Source: an uncultured Bacteroides sp.
GTDB taxonomy: Bacteria > Bacteroidota > Bacteroidia > Bacteroidales > Bacteroidaceae
Direction of reading: 5' to 3'
NCBI GenBank assembly: GCA_949285075.1
Contig: CASDXF010000009.1
Span: forward strand, 1 to 64,000
DNA: 64,000 nt
Below the pieces are notes generated by a model, which saw nothing but the letters and a program-made list of their open reading frames with translations, was not told where the DNA came from and ran no database searches. A program made the translations under genes and the position numbers. Shown here one piece after another: positions 42,282 to 51,686 of this stretch (positions are counted from its first letter, which is position 1; every line of letters starts with the position of its first letter).

Positions 42282-42354
42282 TTCTCTATTCCCTTTAAAC
42301 GGAAATAAACTGTCCTACTCTTATATGTTTTCCCAAATAAAAGGGAATAGAGAA
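42282..42354. repeat. 15-bp inverted repeat with 43-nt loop after the DUF4270 gene
   Basis: TTCTCTATTCCCTTT (42282-42296) is the exact reverse complement of AAAGGGAATAGAGAA (42340-42354). It starts 18 bp after the stop codon and could act as a 3' stability or termination structure. Confidence 0.7.
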
Positions 42355-42489
42355 AAAGAAAGGAGTTGTCGAAGAAAATGTCAAGCTCCAACTCAAATAT
42401 TCTGTTTAAACAGAGAAGTTCCTAGCGTATTAACGACAAACAAGAAGAAGAACAGAATCTAAAAGATTGCATACAAGAGAAGGAAAAAC

Positions 42490-42520
42490 TTGTTTCTGCC
42501 CTCACCTTTCACTATCTTTG
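42490..42520 (+). promoter_or_regulatory. Promoter of metF
   Basis: TTGT (42490-42493) and TATCTTTG (42513-42520), spacer 19 bp, match the consensus. Because it lies within the ORF that opens at 42490, it supports the downstream start codon at 42583. Confidence 0.7.
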
Positions 42521-42582
42521 TCCCGATATACCTGTACAAATACAACGCAGATATACAGCAATTTCATCTGAAAAACAGTGCA

Positions 42583-43536
42583 ATGAGAGTAATCGACTTA
42601 ATACATCACAGCGAAAAGACAGCCTTCTCTTTTGAAATTCTTCCTCCACTAAAGGGAACAAGCATAGAGAAAGTGTACCAAACCATCGACACGCTACGGG
42701 AGTTCGACCCCAAATACATCAACATCACCACTCATCGCAGTGAGTATGTCTACAAGGAATTGGGCAATGGGCTGTTTCAGCGCAGCCGACTCAGAAGACG
42801 TCCGGGAACAGTAGCCGTAGCTGCAGCTATACAGAACAAATACGACATTACGGTAGTCCCGCATATCCTGTGCAGCGGCTTTACTCGGGAAGAGACAGAA
42901 TATGTACTGCTTGACCTGCAATTCCTAAACATTACCGACCTACTCGTTCTACGAGGCGACAAGGCCAAGCACGAGACAACGTTCAAGCCGGAGGGAGACG
43001 GTTACTACCACGCTATCGAATTACAAGAACAAATAAACAACTTCAACAAGGGAATCTTCGTGGACGGCTCGGAGATGAAAGCCACGACTACCCCATTCTC
43101 ATACGGCGTGGCCTGCTATCCGGAGAAACACGAAGAAGCTCCGAACATGGAATCCGACCTCTACTGGCTAAAACGTAAAGTGGAGGCGGGAGCTGAATAC
43201 GCCGTGACACAGCTTTTCTACGACAACGAAAAATACTTTCGTTTCGTAGAGCGAGTAAAGGCCGCAGGCATCAACGTTCCAATAATCCCGGGAATCAAAC
43301 CGCTTAAGAAGTTGTCTCAACTAAGCGTGATACCTAAAACGTTCAAAGTAGACTTGCCTGACGCATTGGTCAAAGAAGTGACAAAATGCAAGAATGACGA
43401 GGAGGTCACGCATGTAGGCGTGGAATGGTGTGTAGCACAGTGCAGAGAGCTGATGTCCTATGGCGTACCTAGCATTCATTTTTACTCCATCGGAGCGGTA
43501 GACAGCATCAAAGAGGTGGCTAAGGCCATTTTCTAA
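42583..43536 (+). CDS. metF: Methylenetetrahydrofolate reductase
   Basis: The 317-aa product starts MRVIDLIHHSEKTAFSFEILPPLKG, the MetF N-terminus, and has DLLVLRGDKAKHETTF, YPEKHEEAP and EAGAEYAVTQLFYDNEKYFRF for flavin/folate binding. It reduces 5,10-methylene-THF to 5-methyl-THF for methionine synthesis. The 42583 ATG is chosen because upstream residues are not family-like and a promoter overlaps them. holB follows 18 bp downstream, so the two are probably co-transcribed. Confidence 0.95.
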   Translation: MRVIDLIHHSEKTAFSFEILPPLKGTSIEKVYQTIDTLREFDPKYINITTHRSEYVYKELGNGLFQRSRLRRRPGTVAVAAAIQNKYDITVVPHILCSGFTREETEYVLLDLQFLNITDLLVLRGDKAKHETTFKPEGDGYYHAIELQEQINNFNKGIFVDGSEMKATTTPFSYGVACYPEKHEEAPNMESDLYWLKRKVEAGAEYAVTQLFYDNEKYFRFVERVKAAGINVPIIPGIKPLKKLSQLSVIPKTFKVDLPDALVKEVTKCKNDEEVTHVGVEWCVAQCRELMSYGVPSIHFYSIGAVDSIKEVAKAIF

Positions 43537-43554
43537 AGGAGGGAGAAAAACAAC

Positions 43555-44673
43555 GTGCTTTTCAAAGATATCATAGGACAAGAAGAGAGCAAACATCGGC
43601 TTATCCAAGAGGTGAGCGAAGGGCGGATAGCGCATGCTCAACTTTTTTGCGGACCGGAAGGAACGGGAAAGTTACCACTAGCCATCGCATACGCCCGCTA
43701 TCTCTGCTGTGAACGCCGAGGAATAAACGACTCTTGCGGAACATGTCCGTCGTGCGTCAAGTTCAACAAATTAGTTCATCCGGATTTGCATTTCGTATTC
43801 CCCATCGTAAAAAAAGGAAAACGGGAAATATGCGACGACTACATCGCCGACTGGAGGGAGTTCATACTAAAGAATCCCTATTTCACCATCAACCATTGGT
43901 TGGAGGCGATGGGAGCCGAAAACTCGCAAGCACAGATTTACGCTAAAGAAAGCGACGAACTGACAAAGAAGCTCAGCTTAAAATCAAGCGAAGGCGGATT
44001 CAAGATTACCATCCTTTGGTTACCTGAGAAAATGCATTTAGCGTGCGCCAACAAACTGCTGAAAATGTTGGAGGAACCACCGGAAAAGACGCTCTTTCTG
44101 CTCGTGTCAGAGGCTCCGGACTTGATTCTACCTACTATTATCAGCCGTACTCAACGGATAAATATACAACGCATAAACGAGGAAGACATTGCCGAGGCGC
44201 TTCAAAGGAAATATGGTATCTTACCAGCCGACAGTCACCCCATAGCCCATATGGCCAATGGAAACTTCGTCAAAGCATTAGAAGCAATTCAATTGAGCGA
44301 GGAGAACCAGAGATTTTTCAAGTTATTCGTCAGCCTAATGCGCCTTGCTTACCAACGCAAAGTCAAAGAGATGAAAGAATGGAGCGAACAGGTAGCAAGC
44401 ATGGGACGGGAAAAGCAAAAAGGTTTCCTGCAATACTGCCAACGAATGATTCGAGAAAGCTTCACTTTCAACTTTCATTTGCCTGCACTGAATTACATGG
44501 GAAGAGAGGAGCAAGAGTTCGCCACGAAGTTCTCCCCATTCGTCAATGAACGGAACGTCATGAGCATTATGGACGAGCTGAGCGAAGCACAGACGGATAT
44601 TGAACAGAACGTGAACGCCAAGATGGTGTTTTTCGATTTCTCACTCAAGATGATTATGCTATTGAGAAGTTAA
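43555..44673 (+). CDS. holB: DNA polymerase III delta-prime subunit
   Basis: The 372-aa product (GTG start preceded by AGGAGGGAG) has the AAA+ clamp-loader pattern FKDIIGQEESKHRL, Walker A-like GPEGTGKLPLA and a four-Cys zinc module CC...CGTCPSC, followed by KLLKMLEEPPEKTLFLLV and the sensor SRTQRI. It is part of the clamp loader that places the beta sliding clamp. It lies between metF and ricT on one strand. A GTG start is inferred because no ATG or family-like residues precede it. Confidence 0.9.
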   Translation: MLFKDIIGQEESKHRLIQEVSEGRIAHAQLFCGPEGTGKLPLAIAYARYLCCERRGINDSCGTCPSCVKFNKLVHPDLHFVFPIVKKGKREICDDYIADWREFILKNPYFTINHWLEAMGAENSQAQIYAKESDELTKKLSLKSSEGGFKITILWLPEKMHLACANKLLKMLEEPPEKTLFLLVSEAPDLILPTIISRTQRINIQRINEEDIAEALQRKYGILPADSHPIAHMANGNFVKALEAIQLSEENQRFFKLFVSLMRLAYQRKVKEMKEWSEQVASMGREKQKGFLQYCQRMIRESFTFNFHLPALNYMGREEQEFATKFSPFVNERNVMSIMDELSEAQTDIEQNVNAKMVFFDFSLKMIMLLRS

Positions 44674-44736
44674 ATCAAAAGGCAAATAAGAACGGCGCAA
44701 AAGCGCCCAACAAACATATAAACAACTTTAAGAGAT

Positions 44737-46062
44737 ATGGAATATAAACTTCATAACGGAGGAGGCGGACTTTGCTACAAAGGATGCTCCCGGCAGGACA
44801 AAAAACTGAATACTTACGATTGGCTAGCCGATATTCCGGGAAACCGGGAGGAATGTGACATGGTAGAAGTGCAGTTTAAGAATACCCGAAAAGGATACTA
44901 TCGCAACAGCAACAAGATTAAGCTTGAAAAAGGAGATATCGTAGCGGTAGAGGCTACCCCGGGACATGACATCGGCGAAGTGACGTTGACGGGAAGGCTA
45001 GTTCCGCTGCAAATGAAAAAAGCGGCTCTCAAGCCGGACGCGGAAATAAAAAGAATATACCGGAAAGCAAAACCGGTAGATATGGAAAAGTATCGGGAGG
45101 CAAAGGCTAAGGAACACGATACAATGATAAGGGCAAGGCAAATAGCGCTGAAGCTGAAACTGAACATGAAGATAGGTGACGTGGAATATCAGGGAGATGG
45201 GAACAAAGCCATCTTCTACTACATAGCTGATGATAGGGTGGACTTCAGACAACTCATCAAGGTCTTAGCCGAAGCGTTCAGGGTACGAATTGAGATGAAG
45301 CAGATTGGAGCGCGACAAGAAGCGGGACGAATAGGCGGAATAGGCCCATGCGGAAGGGAGCTGTGCTGCGCCACGTGGATGACAAACTTTGTATCTGTAG
45401 CGACCAGCGCGGCCCGCTATCAGGACATCTCGCTGAACCCTCAGAAACTAGCCGGGCAATGCGCCAAGCTGAAATGCTGCTTAAACTACGAGGTAGACTG
45501 TTACGTAGAAGCCCAAAAGAAACTTCCCTCAAAAGAAATCACGTTGGAGACAAAAGACGGGACGTTCTATCTTTTCAAGGCGGACATATTACGAAACGAG
45601 GTAACGTATTCTACAGATAAGAGTATACCCGCCAACCTTGTAACCATAAGCGGGAAGCGGGCATTTGAAATTATCATGATGAATAAGAAAGGAATAAAGC
45701 CTGATAGCTTAACGGAAGAAGAGCACAAGACATCTTCCCAAAAGACCGTAGATTTATTAGAGCAAGAGAGCCTTACACGTTTTGACCGCAACAAGGAAGG
45801 AGGAGGGAAAAAGAAGAAGAAAAAGAAAAAGGCCGGGGAGAACCGCCCTCAACAGCAAACGGCGGGAAGCGGAGAGAATAAGGCAAACCCTAAAATAAGC
45901 AACAAGGAAAATCGTCCGAAAGAAGGAGATAAGAAGAAAGGAAAAAATAAAGCCGAAAAACAACAGGCAGCAGAACAACAACCGGTACAACCGCCGAAAA
46001 CCGGGAAAAAGGAAAAGTCGAAACAGAAGAAGCAGCAAAAAGAGCTGAATAATGAAGAATAA
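44737..46062 (+). CDS. ricT: PSP1-domain protein of the RicT/YaaT family with Lys/Gln-rich tail
   Basis: The 441-aa product has the PSP1 core: VEVQFKNTRKGYYRN, DVEYQGDGNKAIFYYIADDRVDFRQLIK, RIGGIGPCGRELCCATW and AKLKCCLNYEVDCY, with the conserved Cys residues that hold an Fe-S cluster in the B. subtilis RicAFT complex. Residues ~345-441 form a low-complexity Lys/Gln/Asn tail (runs of up to eight Lys) absent from Firmicutes RicT, possibly RNA-binding. The gene lies between holB and gldH, overlapping gldH by 11 bp. In Bacteroides its role is unproven; RNA processing is inferred from the family. Confidence 0.85.
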   Translation: MEYKLHNGGGGLCYKGCSRQDKKLNTYDWLADIPGNREECDMVEVQFKNTRKGYYRNSNKIKLEKGDIVAVEATPGHDIGEVTLTGRLVPLQMKKAALKPDAEIKRIYRKAKPVDMEKYREAKAKEHDTMIRARQIALKLKLNMKIGDVEYQGDGNKAIFYYIADDRVDFRQLIKVLAEAFRVRIEMKQIGARQEAGRIGGIGPCGRELCCATWMTNFVSVATSAARYQDISLNPQKLAGQCAKLKCCLNYEVDCYVEAQKKLPSKEITLETKDGTFYLFKADILRNEVTYSTDKSIPANLVTISGKRAFEIIMMNKKGIKPDSLTEEEHKTSSQKTVDLLEQESLTRFDRNKEGGGKKKKKKKKAGENRPQQQTAGSGENKANPKISNKENRPKEGDKKKGKNKAEKQQAAEQQPVQPPKTGKKEKSKQKKQQKELNNEE

Positions 46063-46537
46063 AAAATGGAACAACCGCCTCGCGCAGAGAATGGCCAGAC
46101 TGTTAATTATATATCTGGCCACCTCTTGTGTCGAGGAGCGGACGGTGTATCACGATTTTTCACCCCTTCCCGATAAAGGATGGATGAAAAAAGATACGCT
46201 TGTTTTCCAAACGGAGAAACAACCTCCTTCCATCCTCAATTTATTCGTCGAAGTGCGGAACCGATACGATTACCCTTACAAGGAACTTTACCTATCCGTC
46301 AGCCAGAACTTACAAGACTCTATTCATTTCCAAACAGACACGATACAACTCGTTTTAACAGACTCATCAGGCAACTGGACCGGAAAAGGCTGGGGATTTC
46401 TCTATTCATCAGAAAAGTTCGTCAAGTCCGTCCGCACCTTAAACGGGGGAGAATGCACGGTCAAAATAGCGAGCGTCATGAAAGACAGCCTGCTACAGGG
46501 CATTAACGACATCGGAGTACGGATAGAAAGGCAATAA
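46052..46537 (+). CDS. gldH: Gliding-motility-type lipoprotein GldH
   Basis: The 161-aa product has a lipobox (LLIIYLATSC) and SVEERTVYHDFSPLPDKGW-like and LNLFVEVRNRYDYPYKELYL segments typical of GldH. GldH is needed for gliding in flavobacteria, yet is retained by non-gliding Bacteroides downstream of ricT, where its role is unknown. It overlaps ricT by 11 bp, so the first Met (46052) is favoured, though Met14 (46091) would give a shorter signal peptide. Confidence 0.82.
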   Translation: MKNKKWNNRLAQRMARLLIIYLATSCVEERTVYHDFSPLPDKGWMKKDTLVFQTEKQPPSILNLFVEVRNRYDYPYKELYLSVSQNLQDSIHFQTDTIQLVLTDSSGNWTGKGWGFLYSSEKFVKSVRTLNGGECTVKIASVMKDSLLQGINDIGVRIERQ

Positions 46538-46663
46538 AGAATATAATCAGTTTTCCTTTCTTTCAAAGAGTCAAGAGTCTGTTTACATGCCGCCCGAGGC
46601 TATTTTGATTTCACGGCAACTCGTCGGAAAACGGTCATTCCTTGCGGACAATGCGGCAAACCT

Positions 46664-46735
46664 TGTACAAGAGCCGTTTGACGGATGTACTTGTGTTTGA
46701 CGTTTGATGTACTTGTATCTGACGTTTGATGTACT
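46664..46735. repeat. Phased array, 22-bp period, TGTAC motif (4 units)
   Basis: GTAC cores at 46665, 46687, 46709 and 46731, exactly 22 bp apart, with GACG(T)TTGAT spacers. The 46538-47033 gap has no gene; it also holds a second array (46785) and, near 46568-46605, a stretch related to 58991-59027. Confidence 0.85.
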
Positions 46736-46784
46736 TGTATCTGATGACTCGCTCAATCCATCTCCATTTGTCAGACCGCCCTAT

Positions 46785-46833
46785 GGCTCGTGTGAAACAG
46801 CCCTACGGCTCGCGATAGACAGGGCAGCGGCTC
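46785..46833. repeat. Phased array, 22-bp period, GGCTCG motif (3 units)
   Basis: GGCTC cores at 46785, 46807 and 46829, each 22 bp apart, inside CCCTA(T/C)GGCTCG units. The motif corresponds to the CTCGCGAG arrays at 12484 and 62221. Confidence 0.75.
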
Positions 46834-47033
46834 ATGAGAAATAGGGCTGTTTCTCAAACGAAAGATAGAGCGTTGGAAATGAGCCGTTTCACATGTGAGA
46901 TATTATGCGGGTGCGTTTCCAATTTTCCACTAAAGAGCCTGCCGCTCAAAAAGCGCGCTTAAATTTTGCCAACGGAAAGGGGGCTCGAAAGAGACCTGAG
47001 AAAATCACCCAAGCGCAAAATTCAAACAGGAAC

Positions 47034-48491
47034 TTAGAGCCTTCGACTCCTCCCCGCATCTATCCGTAAAAATATAAACAGTAAAATAGTAAATCCCCAA
47101 AGAGAAGAACCGCCATAGCTGAAGAAGGGAAGCGGAATGCCAATAACCGGAGTCAAGCCCAATACCATTCCCACATTAATAAATAAATGGAAAAGGAATA
47201 TACTGGCCACGGAATATCCATACACCCGCCCAAAGGTAGACGTTTGCCGTTCAGACAAATAAATCAGTCTCCAGATAAAAATCAGAAAAGCGAGCAATAC
47301 AGCGGAAGACCCCACGAAACCCTGCTCCTCTCCAATAGTACAGAAAATGAAATCGGTATCCTGTTCTGGAACATACTTGAGCTTCGTTTGCGTTCCATTT
47401 AAGAAGCCTTTCCCCATCAGGCCGCCTGAACCTATGGCTATTTTCGACTGATTCACATTATAGCCAGCTCCCGTTAAGTCTTCTTCAAGTCCTAACAACA
47501 CCTTAATGCGAACCTGCTGATGAGGCCCAAGCACATTAGAAAAGACATAGTTATTAGAATAAAGAAAGCCTACAGAGCATAACGTGAAAAGCGCGATAAG
47601 CGGATAAGAACGTTGCCGCTCACTCAAGCCCAGATACAGCAAATAACCCACTATGACCACACACAATCCCCACTGCAGCCATACCAGATTGAAGGGGAGA
47701 AGATATCTGGAGACGAAGAAAGCGGCGAGCAAGACAATAAAGCTCCCCCCTATGATAACGCGCGCCTTACTCCATTTTTTCCGATAAACCCCTACCATCC
47801 CTCCGGCAAACAGTATAATCAGAGCCAACACAATAAATTCGCCCGCAGGAGTTGGCGTTCCCGCCACATACTCTCCGCCCAAACGGACGCTCAAAACGAA
47901 GTAGATTACAGCGCATACGCCTGAAAACAGCACTACGCCCGGCATCCCTTCCCGGTAAAGAACCAGAAAAAAGGCGAAGTAGACAAGCGCAGACCCCGTT
48001 TCCTTCTGCCCGATAATCAATAGCATCGGCAGAAAAATAATTAATCCCAGCATGAGCGCGCACCGCATTCTCTTCATAGAGAACGAATAAGCGTTCATGT
48101 ATTTAGCCAACGCCAACGCCGTAGCGAATTTGGCAAACTCCGCCGGCTGTAAACTGACAGGCCCCATTACTAGCCAAGAACGAGACCCCTTCGTATCGGG
48201 AGCAATAAAAATGGTAACTATCAGAAGCAGGACGAGCCCGGCATAAATGAGATAAGCGAAGATATCGTACACCCGGTCATCCAACATCAACAGCACGAAC
48301 CCTAACCCAAACGAGCAGATTATCCACACGAACTGCTTTCCCGCCCGGGTTGAGAAATCCAAGAAGTCACGGTCAACATAGTCGTAACTCGCTCCGCACA
48401 CGCTGAACCAACCGGCCACAATCAGCAGCAGATAAACGCCAATCGTTATCCAGTCCAGCGTCTTCCATAAGCTATCGTTCCTCATCACCAT
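47034..48491 (-). CDS. rodA: Rod-shape SEDS peptidoglycan polymerase RodA
   Basis: The 485-aa product has about ten TM segments and SEDS motifs: DTKGSRSWLVMGPVSLQPAEFAKF (with the Ser/Gln/Pro/Glu/Lys core), NQSKIAIGSGGLMGKGFLNGTQ and FSYGGSSLW near the end. It polymerises lipid II glycan strands for cell elongation with the transpeptidase encoded just upstream. A longer periplasmic loop mid-protein is typical of Bacteroidetes RodA. The start overlaps mrdA by 20 bp; Met3 (48485) is an alternative. Confidence 0.95.
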   Translation of the reverse strand: MVMRNDSLWKTLDWITIGVYLLLIVAGWFSVCGASYDYVDRDFLDFSTRAGKQFVWIICSFGLGFVLLMLDDRVYDIFAYLIYAGLVLLLIVTIFIAPDTKGSRSWLVMGPVSLQPAEFAKFATALALAKYMNAYSFSMKRMRCALMLGLIIFLPMLLIIGQKETGSALVYFAFFLVLYREGMPGVVLFSGVCAVIYFVLSVRLGGEYVAGTPTPAGEFIVLALIILFAGGMVGVYRKKWSKARVIIGGSFIVLLAAFFVSRYLLPFNLVWLQWGLCVVIVGYLLYLGLSERQRSYPLIALFTLCSVGFLYSNNYVFSNVLGPHQQVRIKVLLGLEEDLTGAGYNVNQSKIAIGSGGLMGKGFLNGTQTKLKYVPEQDTDFIFCTIGEEQGFVGSSAVLLAFLIFIWRLIYLSERQTSTFGRVYGYSVASIFLFHLFINVGMVLGLTPVIGIPLPFFSYGGSSLWGFTILLFIFLRIDAGRSRRL

Positions 48492-50337
48492 AATATATCA
48501 CCCTGTTACTGATTTCTTCCGCTCTCGCCTCATTCTCCGGCGAAAGTTTTCCCTTCAAGTATTGCTCCATCATCAAAGCTCCAATAGGTACTCCATAAGT
48601 GGCCCCCCAACCTCCATTTTCCACATAGACCACAATGGCGATTTTCGGTTTGTCCATAGGGGCGAATCCCAGAAACGCCGAATGGTCGTGCCCCCTATTC
48701 TGAGCCGTTCCCGTCTTTCCGCAAGCCTCCAAACCGGGAAGCATTAACGAAAGCATACGGCATGTGCCTCCCGTGGCCGCCTCTCGCATGCCTTCCACAA
48801 CGGCCTCATAATGTCGACGCTCGATTCCCGTATATCTCGGGAAACGATAAGCGCTATCCAACTGGCTTCCCTCTATTTCCTTTACTATATGCGGCGTAAT
48901 AAACCATCCCCTATTGGCGATTGTCGCTCCTAAGTTCGCGATTTGCAAGGGAGTGGCCGTAATCTCACCCTGACCGATAGCTATGCTTATTACGGTTAAC
49001 CCGTTCCATCGCTTGTTATAAGCTTTGTCGTAATACTGCGCGTTCGGGATAAATCCCCGGCTTTCGCCCGGCAAGTCCACTCCGAGCCGATAACCGAATC
49101 CCTGCGCTACCATGTGATCCTTCCAAACCGTAATCGCCTTCTGCGGAGTGCCATACTTACGATCACTTAGCATGCGGAACAGTCCCCAACAAAAATAGGA
49201 GTTACATGACGTAGCTATGGAGGGAACCAACGGCAATGGAGAGCCGTGAGCGTGACACCCCACTGTCAGTCCTCCATAATGAAATCCCTTCGAGCAAGGG
49301 AAAGCCGGACTATCCTTCGTGACAACGCCTTCTTGTAGAAACGTAAGCCCCTGCGCCGTCTTAAAGGTAGAGCCCGGAGGATACGTACCCGTCAAGGCAC
49401 GATTCAGCAATGGTTTCATCTTATCACGCTGCAACGCCAGATGATTCTTCCCGCGTTGACGGCCAATCATAAGATGCGGATCGAAGTTCGGAGAAGAAAC
49501 CATGCAAAGTATTTCCCCCGTCTCCGGTTCAATGGCAACAATGCTGCCTAACTTATTCTTCAGCAAACGCTCTCCAAGCATCTGCAAATCCATATCCAGT
49601 CCTAAAGTAAGATTCTTTCCGGGAACGGAAGGACGGTCATACTTTCCGTCCATATAACGCCCTTGAATCCTGCCGTGAGCGTCACGAAGCAATATCTCTA
49701 CCCCCTTCTCTCCCCGTAAACTCTTCTCGTACGACTTCTCCACCCCAGATACCCCTACGTAATCTCCACGAATATAGTAGTTCTCATCATCCCTCTCAAG
49801 CGCTTTCGCGGAAATCTCTCCAATATCCCCTAAGACATGAGCCGCCCCATTGTATGTGTATTGCCTGATTGTACGGCGTTGCACATTAAAGCCTCTGAAC
49901 TTAAACAGTTTCTCCTGAAAGACTCCACACTCTTCCGCAGAAAGCTGCGACATAAACACTTGGTTCGTATATCTTGAATACCCCGGATTACGACGACGGT
50001 CCTTCATGTCTGTCATAATCGTCTGAAACTGTTCAACCGTGATTCCCAACGACTGGCACAAATCGACAGTATCCAGATTCTCTATTTCTTTAGGCACAAC
50101 GGTTATGTCATAAGCCGGCTGATTAAATACCAACAGTTTTCCTTCACGATCATAAATTGCTCCTCTCGAAGGGTATTGAATCTTGTTCAGAAAGGCGTTA
50201 TTATCCGCATATTTCTTGTAATCATCAGTCACAATTTGTAGAATGAAAAGCCTAACCAAATAAATCAACACAATGATTAAAGCAATTCCTCCTATCACAA
50301 ACTTCCGCCTCTCTAGTCTATAATCTTTTAGCATCAC
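48472..50337 (-). CDS. mrdA: Penicillin-binding protein 2, elongation transpeptidase
   Basis: The 621-aa product has a TM anchor (VIGGIALIIVLIYLVRLFIL), a dimerisation domain and a transpeptidase domain with all three motifs: GTYPPGSTFKTAQ (STFK), TSCNSYF (SxN) and CGKTGTAQNRG (KTG). It cross-links peptidoglycan during lateral growth as the RodA partner and is the target of mecillinam-type beta-lactams. The start abuts mreD by 1 bp overlap. Confidence 0.96.
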   Translation of the reverse strand: MMLKDYRLERRKFVIGGIALIIVLIYLVRLFILQIVTDDYKKYADNNAFLNKIQYPSRGAIYDREGKLLVFNQPAYDITVVPKEIENLDTVDLCQSLGITVEQFQTIMTDMKDRRRNPGYSRYTNQVFMSQLSAEECGVFQEKLFKFRGFNVQRRTIRQYTYNGAAHVLGDIGEISAKALERDDENYYIRGDYVGVSGVEKSYEKSLRGEKGVEILLRDAHGRIQGRYMDGKYDRPSVPGKNLTLGLDMDLQMLGERLLKNKLGSIVAIEPETGEILCMVSSPNFDPHLMIGRQRGKNHLALQRDKMKPLLNRALTGTYPPGSTFKTAQGLTFLQEGVVTKDSPAFPCSKGFHYGGLTVGCHAHGSPLPLVPSIATSCNSYFCWGLFRMLSDRKYGTPQKAITVWKDHMVAQGFGYRLGVDLPGESRGFIPNAQYYDKAYNKRWNGLTVISIAIGQGEITATPLQIANLGATIANRGWFITPHIVKEIEGSQLDSAYRFPRYTGIERRHYEAVVEGMREAATGGTCRMLSLMLPGLEACGKTGTAQNRGHDHSAFLGFAPMDKPKIAIVVYVENGGWGATYGVPIGALMMEQYLKGKLSPENEARAEEISNRVIYYGDEER

Positions 50338-50834
50338 TATTTCCTTATACCCTCAAGACCCACAATACAAACAGAAGTAAGAAAGGCGGATGACACCACC
50401 CGCAATAACAGCATCCACACGTTAGAGAGCGTGAACAACTCTATAGCAAGCAATAGCAGGCAATGTAAAAGAACAACCGCAACAACATATTTCAAGAAAG
50501 AAGAAATGCCCATCGTCTTAAAGGAAGGCACGACGCTCTCAAGCGCATCACGAGGCATAAACAGACGGAGGATGCCGGGACGAGAAAAAGCCACAAAGAC
50601 ACTGGCTGCGGCATTCATTCCCGGAGTATCGGAGAATACATCAATCGTCAATCCCAAGAAGAAAGCCCAAAGCATCAGTTCATTGCGAGAGACTCCGGAA
50701 TCGAGCTTAAGAATAAAATAAATATATATGAACGGAGTAGCGTACCCGAATATATGAATATTGTTCAAGATTAACGCTTGGAGCAACGTCAACCCAAGAA
50801 TCCATCCAATCCTATGCAGATAAACAACCAACAT
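50337..50834 (-). CDS. mreD: Rod-shape-determining protein MreD
   Basis: The 165-aa hydrophobic protein has five or six TM segments and FFLGLTIDVFSDTPGMNAAASVFVAF, the MreD core. It is the least conserved of the elongasome proteins, but its place between mreC and mrdA makes the call firm. It overlaps both neighbours by 1 bp. Confidence 0.9.
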   Translation of the reverse strand: MLVVYLHRIGWILGLTLLQALILNNIHIFGYATPFIYIYFILKLDSGVSRNELMLWAFFLGLTIDVFSDTPGMNAAASVFVAFSRPGILRLFMPRDALESVVPSFKTMGISSFLKYVVAVVLLHCLLLLAIELFTLSNVWMLLLRVVSSAFLTSVCIVGLEGIRK

Positions 50835-51679
50835 TATTCAATGACAGCTTTTTTTTCAAGTTCCAATTGTTCATGCTGACCATTTCGAGCGATAACCAAT
50901 ACATTCCTTAATTTACCGAAATCAGTAGCCAGTTTAATCTTCAGCAGATAAGACAGCCCATCATCTGAGTCAGACATGTCATCTACAGTCCCCACCATAA
51001 CGTCTTCCGGAAAAACAGTCGAAAAACCGCTAGTCACCACCGTATCTCCCAAATTGAATTCAGCGTGCCGGGGCAAATCTCGTAAATAGGCATACTGAGA
51101 ATCCCCATATTCCCACTTTAAGTAGCCAAAATATTCACTGCCAACAATCTTACAACTGATATTCGACTTACTATTCAAAGCAGAAATGACAAGCGAGTAA
51201 GAAGGAGAGGTTTCATACACAATACCTACAATACCATTTCCATCCACTACCCCCATTCCCGGACGAATACCAGAAGAAGAACCCTCGTCAAGAGTAATGT
51301 AGTTATCCATCAAATTCAGGCTATTCTTAATCACACGAGCCTTAAATGTCCTATAGTCCGTTTGCGGAATATATCTAATAGAATGAACTGAAAGAGAATC
51401 GAGGCCACTCTTTTCCAAGGCCTTCTCCAAATTAGCAATATGTTGCTCAAGCAACATATTGCGCTCTAATAAAGATTCATTAACGGATTTCAAATAAAAA
51501 TACGAAGCGACACTTCCCGAAATCTCATAGACCGCACCTACAACCGCATTGGCAGAAGTAAAGAAGGCACTTTGCTGATAACGGTTGAAACGAAATAACA
51601 AAACAAAACTGGCTACCTCTAATATGACAAAGAGGAACCAGTAATTATATTTCAAAAAGAAATCTATCAGATTCCGCAT
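50834..51679 (-). CDS. mreC: Rod-shape-determining protein MreC
   Basis: The 281-aa product has one N-terminal TM (WFLFVILEVASFVLLF), a coiled coil (~65-95, LERNMLLEQHIANLEKALEK) and the periplasmic beta domain with GIRPGMGVVDGNGIVGIV and VTSGFSTVFPEDVMVGTV, diagnostic for MreC. It regulates PBP2/RodA activity. mreB ends 7 bp upstream. Confidence 0.95.
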   Translation of the reverse strand: MRNLIDFFLKYNYWFLFVILEVASFVLLFRFNRYQQSAFFTSANAVVGAVYEISGSVASYFYLKSVNESLLERNMLLEQHIANLEKALEKSGLDSLSVHSIRYIPQTDYRTFKARVIKNSLNLMDNYITLDEGSSSGIRPGMGVVDGNGIVGIVYETSPSYSLVISALNSKSNISCKIVGSEYFGYLKWEYGDSQYAYLRDLPRHAEFNLGDTVVTSGFSTVFPEDVMVGTVDDMSDSDDGLSYLLKIKLATDFGKLRNVLVIARNGQHEQLELEKKAVIE

Positions 51680-51686
51680 TTTCGGC